64,000 bases of DNA from Clostridia bacterium (GCA_017473865.1 JAFUJB010000002.1:1-64000); one strand, 5' to 3'; numbered from the stretch's first letter, positions 36,070 through 45,320 are shown. Program-made: numbers and translations. The notes: generated by a model from the letters alone, not told the origin.

Positions 36070-38835
36070 TTATTCAGTTTCTTCGGTATTTTCTGTTTTT
36101 TCTTGTTTATCGGAAACTTTTTCAACTTCGGAAAAATCAAAGTTCTGATAGAATTCGTCTATTGATTCTTTAACCTTTAATGCTTTCTTTTTTCTGGATT
36201 TTTTGATTGAAAGATCAAGTATAACGATGACGGCAAAGAGTATAATGCCCATACAAGAAATGACAGAGCCCTGAACGAAGCAGTCGGGCAGATATTTCAG
36301 CTCAAGCACGTGTTCGCCCTGAGGGATCTCGGCTGCGAGCAGGGAATTAGCCGTCATTGTGAGCGGCAGTTCTTCTCCATCACAAATTATATGCCATCCC
36401 TCGTCGTAGGGAATTGACGTAAAGAGCAGTTCTTCTTTTTCATCAACGGTAATCTTTCCTTTAAAATAGGTAGCCGTATATTCGTCGATAGCAAAGCTGT
36501 TTTCGTTAAGTCTTGCAAATACGTCTTTAAATACCTCTGTATCAAGCGACCAGAAATATTTTTGATCGCGCAGAATATAGAGGTTTTCGTCTTGAAGAGT
36601 TGCTCTCAGTTTTACGGTTTCGTCTTCGTCAAAGCTGCCGAGAGAAATAATGCGGTCTGTCTCATTATCAAAGAAGGTGCCCCAATCTCTGTTATTAAGC
36701 GAAAGATCGACCTTTCTCGGATAGTCTGAAGGGTAGAAGAAGAATATCTCGTCTGTCGTACCCGCCGTAAACATATAGCTTATCGAGGCGTCGAGCGACG
36801 TATTCATAGGGGTATATTTTAGATATTCGTGAGTTGCATATTCCGAGCGTGTATTCTGCAAAGATTCCGTTACGTTTTCAATCGGCTTGAAAAGCATAAC
36901 CGTTTCTTTTTCGCCGAGCATAGCCGTAACAGTAGCGTTAAGAAGCTCAAAAGGAGTGGAGAAGAAATTAAAATCAACCTCTTCCATCTGTGTGGACACC
37001 GCAAACGCAATGCTCATTGCATAGGGGTTTTTGTATATTCTGTGGTCGTCGGTTTTGTGTATTTGTTCGTAGAGCTCGCTGTTTTGGTCTGTATCGATTA
37101 TATACTTAATGCCAAGCAGCGAATCGGAAACAGGAGTACCGCCGAGGTATTTCGACCAGTGGGATTTAGACGAATAACCAAGCTGGTTAAGAAGCTTGAT
37201 AACCGAAGCATTCAGCGTTGACGTAGAGCTTGACAGACCGTTTATATCGAGGGTCATATTGTCATTGGTTTTTCTGTGCGACGTTTTTTCCATACGGTAG
37301 AACGAATCGTCTTTGTTATGGATATAGTCGACAAGCGGATCAAGCTCATCAATAAACTCTCTGTACGACGTTCTTGAACTGAAAACGACGTCTCTGTCGA
37401 GCGAATCGAGGTTTAGATAGCCGTTAATAAGCAGTTCGGTCGAAACGATAATTGCAAGAATAAGAGCGGTGAAATTTTCGCCTTTTTCTTTGTGATGGAA
37501 ATAAAGGGTAATAAGATAAACACCGGCGAGTATAAGACTGAGCCAGATGCACAGAATGCCGTCAATATATTCATACTCCTGATTTTGCACTGATACGATA
37601 ATAAATATAAGAGCAAGGCAAACCGCGACTACGTGGTTAAACTTTATCTCTTTTATAAAGCAAAACGCCTTATGCGCAAAGGTAACCATCAAGAAACACA
37701 GCATAAAGCTGTAACGGTAGTTGAGCCAGTTAGGGTTCTGCAGTCCGTGCCAGAATATGTCGATTGTCGAGCCGGAGAAAGAGAAGAGTAGTGCTGAAAG
37801 TATAAGCGCGGACCATATTTTTTCACGGGGGGATATTTTTTTCGTGATGAAGTAAATGGGGAGAAGTATGAGCGTAAGTACTCCGCAGTATATAAACGGC
37901 AGTCCGCTCGGACGTACGGTGTCGTACGAGTTGGGGAGCATTTTTGCAAAAAGCTCAAAGAAATTGAACTTAGTATTTAAGTCGTATTTCGGATCTGAAA
38001 AATCGTTCTTGCCGAATTTAAGAGAGTAGTATACGGTAAAGATTATTACTGCCGCCATCGCTATGGCAATAAGCGAGAAAAGCAATATACGCAAGAATGA
38101 TTTAATGAAGTGATACGATTCGCCGGTTTCATTGTATTCATCCGAATATCCGTATGCAAAATAATAGAAGAATGAATACAGAACAATGAAAATGCAGACC
38201 ATATAACCAATATAGAAATTGGACATAACGGTGATTGCAAGTATAATTGTATACAGGATATACTTCTTTTTGTTTATAAGACTTTCAAGACCGAGAATAA
38301 GAATGGGCAAGAAGAGTAAAGCGTCTATCCACATTGTGTTGTGGCCGTTAACGACAGCGTACGCCGTAAGCGCGTACATTGTTGAAAAAATAACGGTTGC
38401 AAACCTATTTTTTGCTCTGCCCGAGTAGTGAAGATATACGGCAAAGTTAAAGCCGGAGAGACCTGCTTTAAGAATAAATATGGTAAGGAGAGCTTCCGTT
38501 ATGGATTTTTCGGGGAAGAATGCGATTAGGAGGTTAAAGGGGCTTGCAACGTAATATGCAAACATACCCATAAATTCGCCGCCCATAGCTCTTTGCCACG
38601 AATAGAGCAGACTGCCGTCGCCGTGCAAAATGTCGCGCAGTTCTTCAAAGAAATACACGTACTGTGCGTTCAGGTCGAGTACAAGTACCGATTCTTCGCC
38701 TAATGGGTATACGTCTCTCAAGAGATAGATTATTAAAAACAGCAGTGCGGGAACTGCAAATGCCAAAAGAAGATACGGGCTGAATCTGATTTTTTTGTCT
38801 TGTTTTATTTCAGTTGATAAATTCAAATCCGTCAT
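36070..38835 (-). CDS. YfhO-family membrane protein
   Basis: A 921-residue protein with about 13 membrane helices in the first 480 residues, a large outer domain and a last helix near 860, ending in a charged tail. SWQRAMGGEFMGMFAYYVASPFNLL, YALTAYAVVNGHNTMWIDALL and NPNWLNYRYSFM are typical of YfhO, a GT-C-like family needed for glycosylation of lipoteichoic acid in Bacillus. It probably transfers sugars from a lipid carrier to a surface polymer. It overlaps the DUF951 gene upstream by 4 bases (ATGA). Confidence 0.9.
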   Translation of the reverse strand: MTDLNLSTEIKQDKKIRFSPYLLLAFAVPALLFLIIYLLRDVYPLGEESVLVLDLNAQYVYFFEELRDILHGDGSLLYSWQRAMGGEFMGMFAYYVASPFNLLIAFFPEKSITEALLTIFILKAGLSGFNFAVYLHYSGRAKNRFATVIFSTMYALTAYAVVNGHNTMWIDALLFLPILILGLESLINKKKYILYTIILAITVMSNFYIGYMVCIFIVLYSFFYYFAYGYSDEYNETGESYHFIKSFLRILLFSLIAIAMAAVIIFTVYYSLKFGKNDFSDPKYDLNTKFNFFELFAKMLPNSYDTVRPSGLPFIYCGVLTLILLPIYFITKKISPREKIWSALILSALLFSFSGSTIDIFWHGLQNPNWLNYRYSFMLCFLMVTFAHKAFCFIKEIKFNHVVAVCLALIFIIVSVQNQEYEYIDGILCIWLSLILAGVYLITLYFHHKEKGENFTALILAIIVSTELLINGYLNLDSLDRDVVFSSRTSYREFIDELDPLVDYIHNKDDSFYRMEKTSHRKTNDNMTLDINGLSSSTSTLNASVIKLLNQLGYSSKSHWSKYLGGTPVSDSLLGIKYIIDTDQNSELYEQIHKTDDHRIYKNPYAMSIAFAVSTQMEEVDFNFFSTPFELLNATVTAMLGEKETVMLFKPIENVTESLQNTRSEYATHEYLKYTPMNTSLDASISYMFTAGTTDEIFFFYPSDYPRKVDLSLNNRDWGTFFDNETDRIISLGSFDEDETVKLRATLQDENLYILRDQKYFWSLDTEVFKDVFARLNENSFAIDEYTATYFKGKITVDEKEELLFTSIPYDEGWHIICDGEELPLTMTANSLLAAEIPQGEHVLELKYLPDCFVQGSVISCMGIILFAVIVILDLSIKKSRKKKALKVKESIDEFYQNFDFSEVEKVSDKQEKTENTEETE

Positions 38836-39047
38836 ATATTATCCTCTCCTTTTTTGCATAAAGCGTATTCGACTTTTTTTATATTTTTTTCAAGCTTTAC
38901 ACGCGGAACTGTAAGGTCGTGCCCGCATCCCGTACATTTTATTCTTATATCGCTGCCTGTACGCAAAACCTCAAACGAGGAAGAGCCGCAGGGGTGCTTT
39001 TTTTTCATAATGAGCGTATCGCCCTTTTCGAACTTCGGAATGTTCAA
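38832..39047 (-). CDS. DUF951 protein
   Basis: A 71-residue protein starting at TTG 39047, with AGAGG 8 bases upstream. It matches DUF951: GDTLIMKKKHPCGSSSFEVL, and RIKCTGCGHDLTVPR. Cys20 and the CTGCGH pair could bind zinc. Function unknown; in many Firmicutes it neighbours ParB, YchF or other core genes, but here it is translationally coupled to the YfhO gene through an ATGA overlap. Confidence 0.9.
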   Translation of the reverse strand: MNIPKFEKGDTLIMKKKHPCGSSSFEVLRTGSDIRIKCTGCGHDLTVPRVKLEKNIKKVEYALCKKGEDNI

Positions 39048-39134
39048 AACAAGTACCTCTCAAGTAGTATTATTTCTACAAACATAAATTATATCATAAA
39101 TGGAGATTATTGTAAATAAATTATTTGTTAAAGA

Positions 39135-39162
39135 TTGCAAAAAGTAAAAAACGTGATAGAAT
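39135..39162 (+). promoter_or_regulatory. Probable sigma-A promoter of cinA
   Basis: TTGCAA (39135-39140), 16-base spacer, TAGAAT (39157-39162). Confidence 0.55.
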
Positions 39163-39199
39163 ATATAATAAGAATATGATCAAAACGGAGTAAGGTAAG

Positions 39200-40444
39200 A
39201 TGAAAATTAATTGCGCGGAAATACTTTGCGTTGGAACCGAAATACTTATCGGTGATATAGTCAACACCAACGCGGCATATATATCAAAAAGACTTGCGGC
39301 GCTGGGGGTTAACCAATACCATCAGGGCGTTGTGGGAGATAACCCGCAGAGACTGAAGATTTTTTTGAAGGAAGCATTAGATAGGGCTGACCTTGTTATA
39401 TTAACGGGCGGACTTGGCCCCACCTATGACGATTTGACCAAAGAGACAGTTGCTGAAATTATGGGCAAAAAAATGGCGCTTCACCAAGAGTCGTATGAAA
39501 GACTAAAGGAATTTTTCGTACAGCGTAATATCGAAATGACGGAAAACAACGTAAAGCAGGCGTATATGCCTGAAGAATGTATGGTTTTGCAGAACGACTG
39601 GGGAACCGCTCCGGGAGCTATTATAGAAAATAAAGAAGAAAATAAGGCGGCGATAATTCTTCCCGGTCCCCCGCGGGAGATGAAACCTATGTTCGAAAAA
39701 TACGTCGTGCCTTATATTGAAAGCCTGAGCGATAGCGTATTTACGAGCAAAAATGTAAATATTTTCGGTATGGGCGAGTCAAAGGTTGAGAGCATACTGA
39801 TTGATTTAATGCAGAACTCAACCAATCCTACGGTTGCCCCCTACGCCGCAGACGGCGAGGTAAGACTGCGCGTTACGGCAAAAACCGCAGAAAAAGAGGA
39901 GGGCGAAAAGCTTTGCTCTGAGATGATCGAAAAACTTATGCAGACCGAAGTCGGCAAATATATATACGGGGTAGATACGACGGTTGAAGAAGCTCTGGTA
40001 AAAAAGCTTACCGAAAAAAACAAGAAGATAGCGGTGGCGGAATCGTGTACGGGAGGGCTTGTTACGGGCAAAATAACAAGCGTCAGCGGTTCGTCTGCCG
40101 TTCTTGACGGAAGCGTAGTCTCTTATGCTAATGAAATAAAAGCAAGTCTGCTGAACGTTGAGAAAAACGTACTCGATACGTTTGGAGCAGTGTCTGAACA
40201 GTGTGCTTTGCAGATGGCGGACGGCGTAAGAAAGCTTATGAACGCCGATATAGGAATAAGTATCACGGGAATTGCGGGACCTACGGGAGGAACTCCTGAA
40301 AAGCCGGTAGGTACTGTATACATTGCGGTCAGCACAGAAGAGGGAAGTGAGTGTCAAATGCTTACCCTCAGAAACAACGGTCGCGAATACGTAAGAAACG
40401 TATCGGCAAAGAACGTTTTGCATCTTGCTATGAATGCATTTTGA
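39200..40444 (+). CDS. cinA: CinA-like protein (nicotinamide mononucleotide deamidase / competence-damage)
   Basis: A 414-residue two-domain protein. The N-domain (1-250) is MoaB/MogA-like: CVGTEILIGDIVNTNAAYIS and TGGLGPTYDDLTKE, with ADP-ribose pyrophosphatase activity in relatives. The C-domain (from about 255) is the NMN amidohydrolase: AVAESCTGGLVTGKITSVSG with catalytic Ser, and ISITGIAGPTGGTPEKPVG. It acts in NAD salvage. GGAG lies about 8-9 bases before the ATG. Monocistronic, with a strong terminator. No recA lies adjacent. Confidence 0.95.
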   Translation: MKINCAEILCVGTEILIGDIVNTNAAYISKRLAALGVNQYHQGVVGDNPQRLKIFLKEALDRADLVILTGGLGPTYDDLTKETVAEIMGKKMALHQESYERLKEFFVQRNIEMTENNVKQAYMPEECMVLQNDWGTAPGAIIENKEENKAAIILPGPPREMKPMFEKYVVPYIESLSDSVFTSKNVNIFGMGESKVESILIDLMQNSTNPTVAPYAADGEVRLRVTAKTAEKEEGEKLCSEMIEKLMQTEVGKYIYGVDTTVEEALVKKLTEKNKKIAVAESCTGGLVTGKITSVSGSSAVLDGSVVSYANEIKASLLNVEKNVLDTFGAVSEQCALQMADGVRKLMNADIGISITGIAGPTGGTPEKPVGTVYIAVSTEEGSECQMLTLRNNGREYVRNVSAKNVLHLAMNAF

Positions 40445-40455
40445 GTAAAAACAAT

Positions 40456-40497
40456 ATGTCTGTATACGGCGGAGTCCGTATACAGACAATTTTTTTA
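40456..40497 (+). terminator. Terminator of cinA
   Basis: 12-bp perfect stem GTCTGTATACGG/CCGTATACAGAC followed by ATTTTTTTATTT. Confidence 0.9.
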
Positions 40498-40515
40498 TTT
40501 TTATTGAAAAATGTA

Positions 40516-40544
40516 TTGACAAAAGAAAGGTAATGTGCTATGAT
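40516..40544 (+). promoter_or_regulatory. Sigma-A promoter of the amino acid ABC operon
   Basis: TTGACA (40516-40521), 17-base spacer, TATGAT (40539-40544). No riboswitch fold is recognised in the 85-base leader. Confidence 0.8.
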
Positions 40545-40629
40545 ACGTACATCGACTTTATCAAAGTAAAGTAATAAAGCGACAGAACATGATTAAAGCG
40601 TCAAAAAAGGCGCTTCGGAGGTACTTATT

Positions 40630-41430
40630 ATGAAAAAAATATTATCATTGGTTATGAGCGTTTTGCTCATTATCGGAACGGTTTTCGCATTTGCATCTTG
40701 CGGCAAAAAAGATGACAACAAGCTTGTTTGCGGTGTAACACTTTTTGAAAACATGAATGAAAAAGACGAAAACGGCAACTGGACAGGTTTTGAATCCGAA
40801 TTCGCAATTGAAGTTGGTAAGATTCTCGGTATGGAAGTTGAATTCCAGATCATCGACTGGGGACAGAAGTACAATGAGGTTAACTCCGGCGCAATCGACT
40901 GCATTTGGAACGGTTTTACTGCAAACTCCAGCGATGACGGCATCAAAAGATCCGATCTCGTTGATTTCTCATACGGCTATATGCTCAACCAGCAGTGCAT
41001 CGTTGTTAAGAAGGACAAAGTTGATACATACAAGACAGAAGCTGACCTCAGCGGTAAGAAGGCTTGCGTTGAAGGCGGTTCTGCAGGCGCGGCATACGCT
41101 AAAACCGTAACAGACGAAGACAAGATCTTTACGGCAACAGCTCAGATCAATGCTTTCACAGAGGTTAAGTCGGGAGCTGTAGATTTCATCGTTGTTGACA
41201 TTCTTCTTGCTCAGAATATCTGCGGTAAGGGAGACTATGAAGACCTCGCAATCGTTGAAGCGATCGAGCTCGAATCCGAGATCTATGCGGTTGGCTTCAA
41301 AAAGGGCTCTGACCTTACAGAAAAGGTAAACGCAGCAATCAAGACTCTCGAAAAAAATGGCAAACTTATGGAGCTCGCAAAGAAATACGGCTTTGAAAAC
41401 GTACTTAAGGTTACCGAAACGATCGAATAA
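40630..41430 (+). CDS. Polar amino acid ABC transporter, substrate-binding lipoprotein
   Basis: A 266-residue lipoprotein; the signal ends in FAFASC with lipidated Cys22. The mature part is a type II periplasmic-binding protein of the SBP_3 (GlnH/HisJ/FliY) family: GFESEFAIEVGKIL, WGQKYNEVNSGAIDCIWNGFT (includes the alpha-amino-acid contacts), and VVDILLAQNI. Substrate probably a polar amino acid such as cystine, glutamine or histidine, not resolvable here. GGAGG lies 8 bases before ATG. First gene of a three-gene operon with permease and ATPase. Confidence 0.93.
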   Translation: MKKILSLVMSVLLIIGTVFAFASCGKKDDNKLVCGVTLFENMNEKDENGNWTGFESEFAIEVGKILGMEVEFQIIDWGQKYNEVNSGAIDCIWNGFTANSSDDGIKRSDLVDFSYGYMLNQQCIVVKKDKVDTYKTEADLSGKKACVEGGSAGAAYAKTVTDEDKIFTATAQINAFTEVKSGAVDFIVVDILLAQNICGKGDYEDLAIVEAIELESEIYAVGFKKGSDLTEKVNAAIKTLEKNGKLMELAKKYGFENVLKVTETIE

Positions 41431-41464
41431 TAAAGGGTAACATTAATAAAAAGGAAATATAGTA

Positions 41465-42109
41465 ATGGGATTTTGGGAAGTAACATTAAGTTTGCTTGGC
41501 GGACTTAAATACACCTGCCTGATATTTGCGCTAACACTCGTGTTAGCGCTTCCTTTAGGTTTGGTGATAGCTTTCGGCTCAATGTCAAAATTCAAGCCGT
41601 TTGCTTATCTTGTAAAAACATTTGTATGGATCATACGCGGTGTACCGCTTATGCTTCAGGTCATCATATTTTTCTACGTGCCGGGATTTCTTCTCGGAAC
41701 ACCCCTTCTTTCGCGTTTTGCCTCGGTAATTGCAGCGTTTGTAATCAACTACGCCTGTTATTTTTCCGAGATCTACCGCGGCGGAATCGAGAGTATTCCG
41801 AAAGGACAGTATGAAGCGGGACAAGTGCTTGGTATGACCAAGACTCAGGTTTTTTTCAAGGTTGTACTTATGCAGGTCGTCAAGAGAATTCTTGCACCTA
41901 TGTCAAATGAGGTTATAACGCTTGTTAAGGATACTGCTCTTGCGAGAGTAATTATGATCGTTGAAGTGATTCAGGCAGCGCAGAACTTTGCGGCATACGG
42001 ACTTATGTGGCCTCTGTTCTATACAGCGGTTTTCTATCTCGCATTCGTTGGCTTACTTACCATTCTTTTTGGTTGGTTTGAAAAGAAGCTTGACTACTAT
42101 AGGATATAG
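41465..42109 (+). CDS. Polar amino acid ABC transporter, permease
   Basis: A 214-residue membrane protein of the HisM/ArtQ group with 5 membrane segments. The EAA loop is visible as EAGQVLGMTKTQVFFKVVLMQ, which couples to the ATPase. It starts with ATG 41465 after AAGGAAA. One permease gene only, so it probably works as a homodimer. It follows the binding protein by 34 bases and precedes the ATPase by 18. Confidence 0.93.
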   Translation: MGFWEVTLSLLGGLKYTCLIFALTLVLALPLGLVIAFGSMSKFKPFAYLVKTFVWIIRGVPLMLQVIIFFYVPGFLLGTPLLSRFASVIAAFVINYACYFSEIYRGGIESIPKGQYEAGQVLGMTKTQVFFKVVLMQVVKRILAPMSNEVITLVKDTALARVIMIVEVIQAAQNFAAYGLMWPLFYTAVFYLAFVGLLTILFGWFEKKLDYYRI

Positions 42110-42127
42110 GTTTGAAAGGAGCTTTTT

Positions 42128-42907
42128 ATGGCAGTTTTTGAAGCAAGAAATATAATAAAAAGTTTCGGCAAGACCGAGGTTCTCAAAGGCGTCAGCTTTT
42201 CAATTGAAAAGGGCGAAGTGTTGTGTGTTATCGGTTCGAGCGGAAGCGGTAAGACCACTCTTTTGCGCTGTGTAAACTTCCTTGAAACTCCTGATGTTGG
42301 GCGGTTTTATCTGAATGGAGATCTCTTATTTGATGCGGCTGACAAAAAAGCGAAGACCGACGAGGAGATAAGACAAAAGCGTCTGCATTTCGGACTCGTT
42401 TTCCAGTCTTTTAACCTTTTTCCGCAGTATACTGCTTTGGAAAACGTATCTCTTGCCCCCCTTCTTCATGCAAAGGAGCGTCCCGATTATAAGGAGAATA
42501 AAAAACAGATAAGAGAAGAAATTTTATCTCATTCCTCTGACCTTCTCAGAAAAGTAGGACTCGGGGACAAGATGGATAATTACCCCTGTCAGATATCGGG
42601 CGGTCAGCAGCAACGTGTTGCAATTGCCCGTGCGCTTGCTCTTAAACCTGACGTACTCTGTTTTGACGAGCCAACGTCGGCGCTTGACCCTGAAATTACC
42701 GTTGAAGTTCTTGCAGTAATGAAAGAGCTTGCGGCGGAGGATATGACAATGCTTGTTGTAACTCACGAAATGGGATTTGCAAGAGAAGTATCTGATAAGG
42801 TAATCTTTATGGACGAGGGCGTAATTGCCGAGCAGGGAAACGCAAAAGAAGTATTTGACAATCCTCAGTCAAAGAGACTTCAGGAATTTTTAAGTGTAAT
42901 GAAATAA
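42128..42907 (+). CDS. Polar amino acid ABC transporter, ATP-binding protein
   Basis: A 259-residue ATPase of the GlnQ group. Walker [10 protein letters not shown] (residues 37-45), Q-loop [12 protein letters not shown], signature ISGGQQQR, Walker [15 protein letters not shown] and switch His in VVTHEMGFA are all present. A 20-residue insert around [15 protein letters not shown] is longer than in GlnQ. GAAAGGAG lies 5-8 bases before ATG. Last gene of the operon, followed by a terminator. Confidence 0.96.
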   Translation: MAVFEARNIIKSFGKTEVLKGVSFSIEKGEVLCVIGSSGSGKTTLLRCVNFLETPDVGRFYLNGDLLFDAADKKAKTDEEIRQKRLHFGLVFQSFNLFPQYTALENVSLAPLLHAKERPDYKENKKQIREEILSHSSDLLRKVGLGDKMDNYPCQISGGQQQRVAIARALALKPDVLCFDEPTSALDPEITVEVLAVMKELAAEDMTMLVVTHEMGFAREVSDKVIFMDEGVIAEQGNAKEVFDNPQSKRLQEFLSVMK

Positions 42908-42937
42908 ACAATGCGGATATGTACCGCTAGTTTTTAA

Positions 42938-42971
42938 AAAAAGTATGGGTTTGCTTGCCCATACTTTTTTG
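42938..42971 (+). terminator. Terminator of the ABC operon
   Basis: 12-bp perfect stem AAAAAGTATGGG/CCCATACTTTTT with an 8-base loop. Confidence 0.9.
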
Positions 42972-42988
42972 TTATAAGGTAATTTTAA

Positions 42989-43035
42989 GGCTCTCCCCGC
43001 GGGAGAGCTGTCAGCGCAGCAGACTGAGAGGGGAA
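42989..43035. repeat. Palindromic repeat family A, copy
   Basis: AAGGCTCTCCCCGCGGGAG followed by AGCTGTCAGCGCAGCAGACT and GAGAGGGG; related to 14631-14700 and inverted 30259-30310. Confidence 0.75.
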
Positions 43036-43044
43036 AAACAAAAA

Positions 43045-43076
43045 ATCACGGCACACCCGAACGGGTATTCCGTGAT
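43045..43076. repeat. 32-bp palindromic repeat (family D), copy 1
   Basis: Outer stem ATCACGG/CCGTGAT and inner stem ACCCG/CGGGT. Identical over all 32 bases to 45044-45075, on the other side of the ClC gene. Confidence 0.9.
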
Positions 43077-43131
43077 TATGATGCGAGTGTTCACGACGAA
43101 ACTAATCAAAAGTTGAAGTTAAAGCCGGATT

Positions 43132-44733
43132 CTATTCGAGACGCATGATTTTGTCAATTTCTTCGCATTGGTCTCCGACCAGCACTTCAAATTCGTTAGC
43201 GGTTGCCACGGGATCATAGGTCGTATAATGTACGGTAAGGATATCCCCCTCGGCAATTCCTATCTTGTTTGTTTTGTTTGGGCCTCTTTCTATTGACAGC
43301 ATAGTGCAGGAAGCGGGCCAAAGAATGTCACGGATGTCCTTGTCGATTACGAAGGATCCTTTGTATACAGTCAGCGGCACCTCGATAACATGAGGCATTT
43401 TTCCCTTATGGATCGCATGCGCTTTTGATTTAATGACCGTGCTTGTAAAGTCGGAGAGGCCGGATACCTCAACCATAATAAATGCAGCCGTAACGGCAGC
43501 GGTTAACAAAAGAATATTATTAAAACCGCCGAGCGATTCAAATGCGAATAGGCATGCAGTCACAGGAATACGCATAGATGCTCCTAAAAACGACACCATA
43601 CCGATGACAACCAAAAGAGCGTAATATTCTTCACTTATAAAGTTGAGCGATATAAACAACTCGGCGCAAATCGTGCCCAAAATAGCACCAAAGGCAAGTG
43701 TGGGAAGGAAAATACCGCCCGTAACTCCGGCAGTATTTGATACCATCATAAAAATAGCGCGTATGATGAAAAAGCTGATGAGAAGATACCAGAAGTTTTC
43801 TGTCTCAAGGCGATGTTCGCCGATAAGATGCTCTATAAGATGGTGTCCTGATCCGAGTATTTTCGAGAAGAAGAAACCCACAAGGGAGACAAACGCAAAA
43901 ATAACAGGAAGCTTAATCTTTACAGAAAGGGATTTAAGCTTTTTTCTTAAAAAAATATCTACGAGATTATAGAGTTTGATAAAGAGTATTGAGCATACAC
44001 CGCACAAGAGTCCGATAATTATAGGTATGTAGATCAGATTGAGAGGGAGTGTGGGGAGCAGGCTCGTTTCAAAAAGAGTGGCGGATTCCATACCAAAAGC
44101 AGCTAAAAGATGTGACATCAATTGGCTGACAATAACAGAGACGGAAACGACCGAAAAAAGAAGCGGAGAAAAGGTCTTGTGTAATTCTTCCATCGAAAAC
44201 ATTACCGCGGTTATGGGTGATCCCGTTGCCAATGCAAAGCCAGAAGCAGCACCGCCGACCATCATATAACGTCGCCATCCTCGGTGTTTTTTTCTGCCGA
44301 CAACTTGAATAACGCCGTCACCGATCGCGGTACCCATCTGCACACAAGGTCCTTCCGTTCCAAGCGGAACGCCGACAAGAAACGTGATCAATGCAGAAAT
44401 AGGAAGAAAGAAAATGCTTTTTACCCAGTTGAAATTTACGATTCCGCGTATTGCCGCAATCGACGTGGGGATGCCTCCTCCGCGACAACTGTGTGAGAAT
44501 GTTATTATAAGGCTTGCGATGAATCCCATAAGAAGAGCGCCGGCAATCAGCAAGGGGAGAAACCGTGGCTCGTGCTGTACCTTTTCATATAGTCTTTCGG
44601 ATAATTCCACAACATAGCTTGAGGCAATTTTGAAGGCAATGACAAAGAGCGATGAAACAACTCCCGTGATGATAGAAAACACAAGACAAGGGATAAGAAG
44701 ATTTTTTATGTAATGAGAGCGATATTTGTTCAT
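43132..44733 (-). CDS. ClC-type chloride channel/antiporter with C-terminal TrkA-C-like domain
   Basis: A 533-residue protein. ATG 44733 (MNKYRSHYIK) is taken because AGGA precedes it by 11 bases; a longer frame begins at 44814 but adds unlikely residues. The ClC signatures are present: GGGIP (85-89), GTEGP (125-129, with gating Glu127) and GGIFLPTLAFGA. The last 85 residues (VPLTVYKGSFVIDKDI, MLSIERG, EGDILTVHY) resemble TrkA-C/RCK-C ligand-binding domains. It moves chloride or related anions, perhaps in exchange for protons. It stands alone between copies of the 32-bp palindrome. Confidence 0.93.
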   Translation of the reverse strand: MNKYRSHYIKNLLIPCLVFSIITGVVSSLFVIAFKIASSYVVELSERLYEKVQHEPRFLPLLIAGALLMGFIASLIITFSHSCRGGGIPTSIAAIRGIVNFNWVKSIFFLPISALITFLVGVPLGTEGPCVQMGTAIGDGVIQVVGRKKHRGWRRYMMVGGAASGFALATGSPITAVMFSMEELHKTFSPLLFSVVSVSVIVSQLMSHLLAAFGMESATLFETSLLPTLPLNLIYIPIIIGLLCGVCSILFIKLYNLVDIFLRKKLKSLSVKIKLPVIFAFVSLVGFFFSKILGSGHHLIEHLIGEHRLETENFWYLLISFFIIRAIFMMVSNTAGVTGGIFLPTLAFGAILGTICAELFISLNFISEEYYALLVVIGMVSFLGASMRIPVTACLFAFESLGGFNNILLLTAAVTAAFIMVEVSGLSDFTSTVIKSKAHAIHKGKMPHVIEVPLTVYKGSFVIDKDIRDILWPASCTMLSIERGPNKTNKIGIAEGDILTVHYTTYDPVATANEFEVLVGDQCEEIDKIMRLE

Positions 44734-44873
44734 ATTATAACTGATCCTAATTTTTAAAGTCACGTCCGCATATTGTAGCACAAACATTGAGTATTTGCAA
44801 TAATAAATTATCATTTTGCAAAGGAAAATGAAATAATATGGCAGTTATTTTGATTGCACCTATTTGACCTAGT

Positions 44874-45043
44874 TTTTCATTCCCATTACATTGGTCGATG
44901 GAAATGCCGCATATGCAGGGAAATATTCCGATACTGTTACGTTTATAGCTCTTTGGGAGGATAAATAAGGAGGGATAGAATGAAGAAATAAACGGTTTTA
45001 CTGTTATGCTTCTTACTGCTGTTTTCGTACGGCATAACAAAAC
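44874..45043 (+). pseudogene. Remnant of a two-gene surface-protein locus
   Basis: Read on plus, 44881-44968 encodes the end of a surface-type domain (VDGNAAYAGKYSDTVTF... to a TAA at 44966), with no start and a TAG shortly upstream. A strong AAGGAGGG follows, then ATG 44980, but the codons read Met-Lys-Lys-stop; beyond the TAA the same frame gives TVLLLCFLLLFSYG, a typical signal peptide, and then runs into the 32-bp palindrome. The rest of 44734-45208 shows no gene. Confidence 0.6.
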
Positions 45044-45075
45044 ATCACGGCACACCCGAACGGGTATTCCGTGAT
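45044..45075. repeat. 32-bp palindromic repeat (family D), copy 2
   Basis: Identical to 43045-43076. Here it is flanked by AAAAC and GTTTTG, so it could terminate transcription in either direction. Confidence 0.9.
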
Positions 45076-45180
45076 GTTTTGTTCTTTTCTCTTTTCTCTC
45101 TTATCTTTTATCTGGAAAAGTCGCGTGTTTTTAAGAGAAAAGTGAAGAGAGAATAGTGAAAAGTGAAGAGAACAAAAAGA

Positions 45181-45202
45181 AAAAGCCGCTATTCGCGACT
45201 TT
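45181..45202 (-). terminator. Terminator of tRNA-Leu
   Basis: 7-bp stem AAGTCGC/GCGGCTT (one G:T), 5-base loop, then TTTCTTTTT on the minus strand. Confidence 0.7.
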
Positions 45203-45208
45203 TCTTTT

Positions 45209-45292
45209 TGGTGCGAGAAACGGGACTTGAACCCGTACGGTAAATCCACACGCCCCTCAAACGTGCGCGTCTGCCAGTTCCGCCACTCTCGC
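45209..45292 (-). tRNA. tRNA-Leu (anticodon GAG)
   Basis: Minus-strand cloverleaf with acceptor GCGAGAG/TTCTCGC, D-arm TGGCGGAACTGGCAGAC, anticodon stem CACGT/GCGTG with loop TTGAGGG (GAG at 34-36), a long variable arm as in class II tRNAs, T-arm with GGGTTCAAGTCCC, and an encoded CCA at 45209-45211. Reads CUC/CUU. It has its own promoter and terminator. Confidence 0.95.
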
Positions 45293-45320
45293 AAAGTGTG
45301 CTGTACAAGCAACATTTAGT

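Noticed and set aside
39818-40522. 234-codon minus-strand open frame opposite cinA
   Set aside because: Antisense to the conserved C-domain of cinA and crosses its terminator.
40545-40629. Possible riboswitch before the amino acid ABC operon
   Set aside because: The leader is only 85 bases and I can fold only a small hairpin; no known aptamer core is visible.
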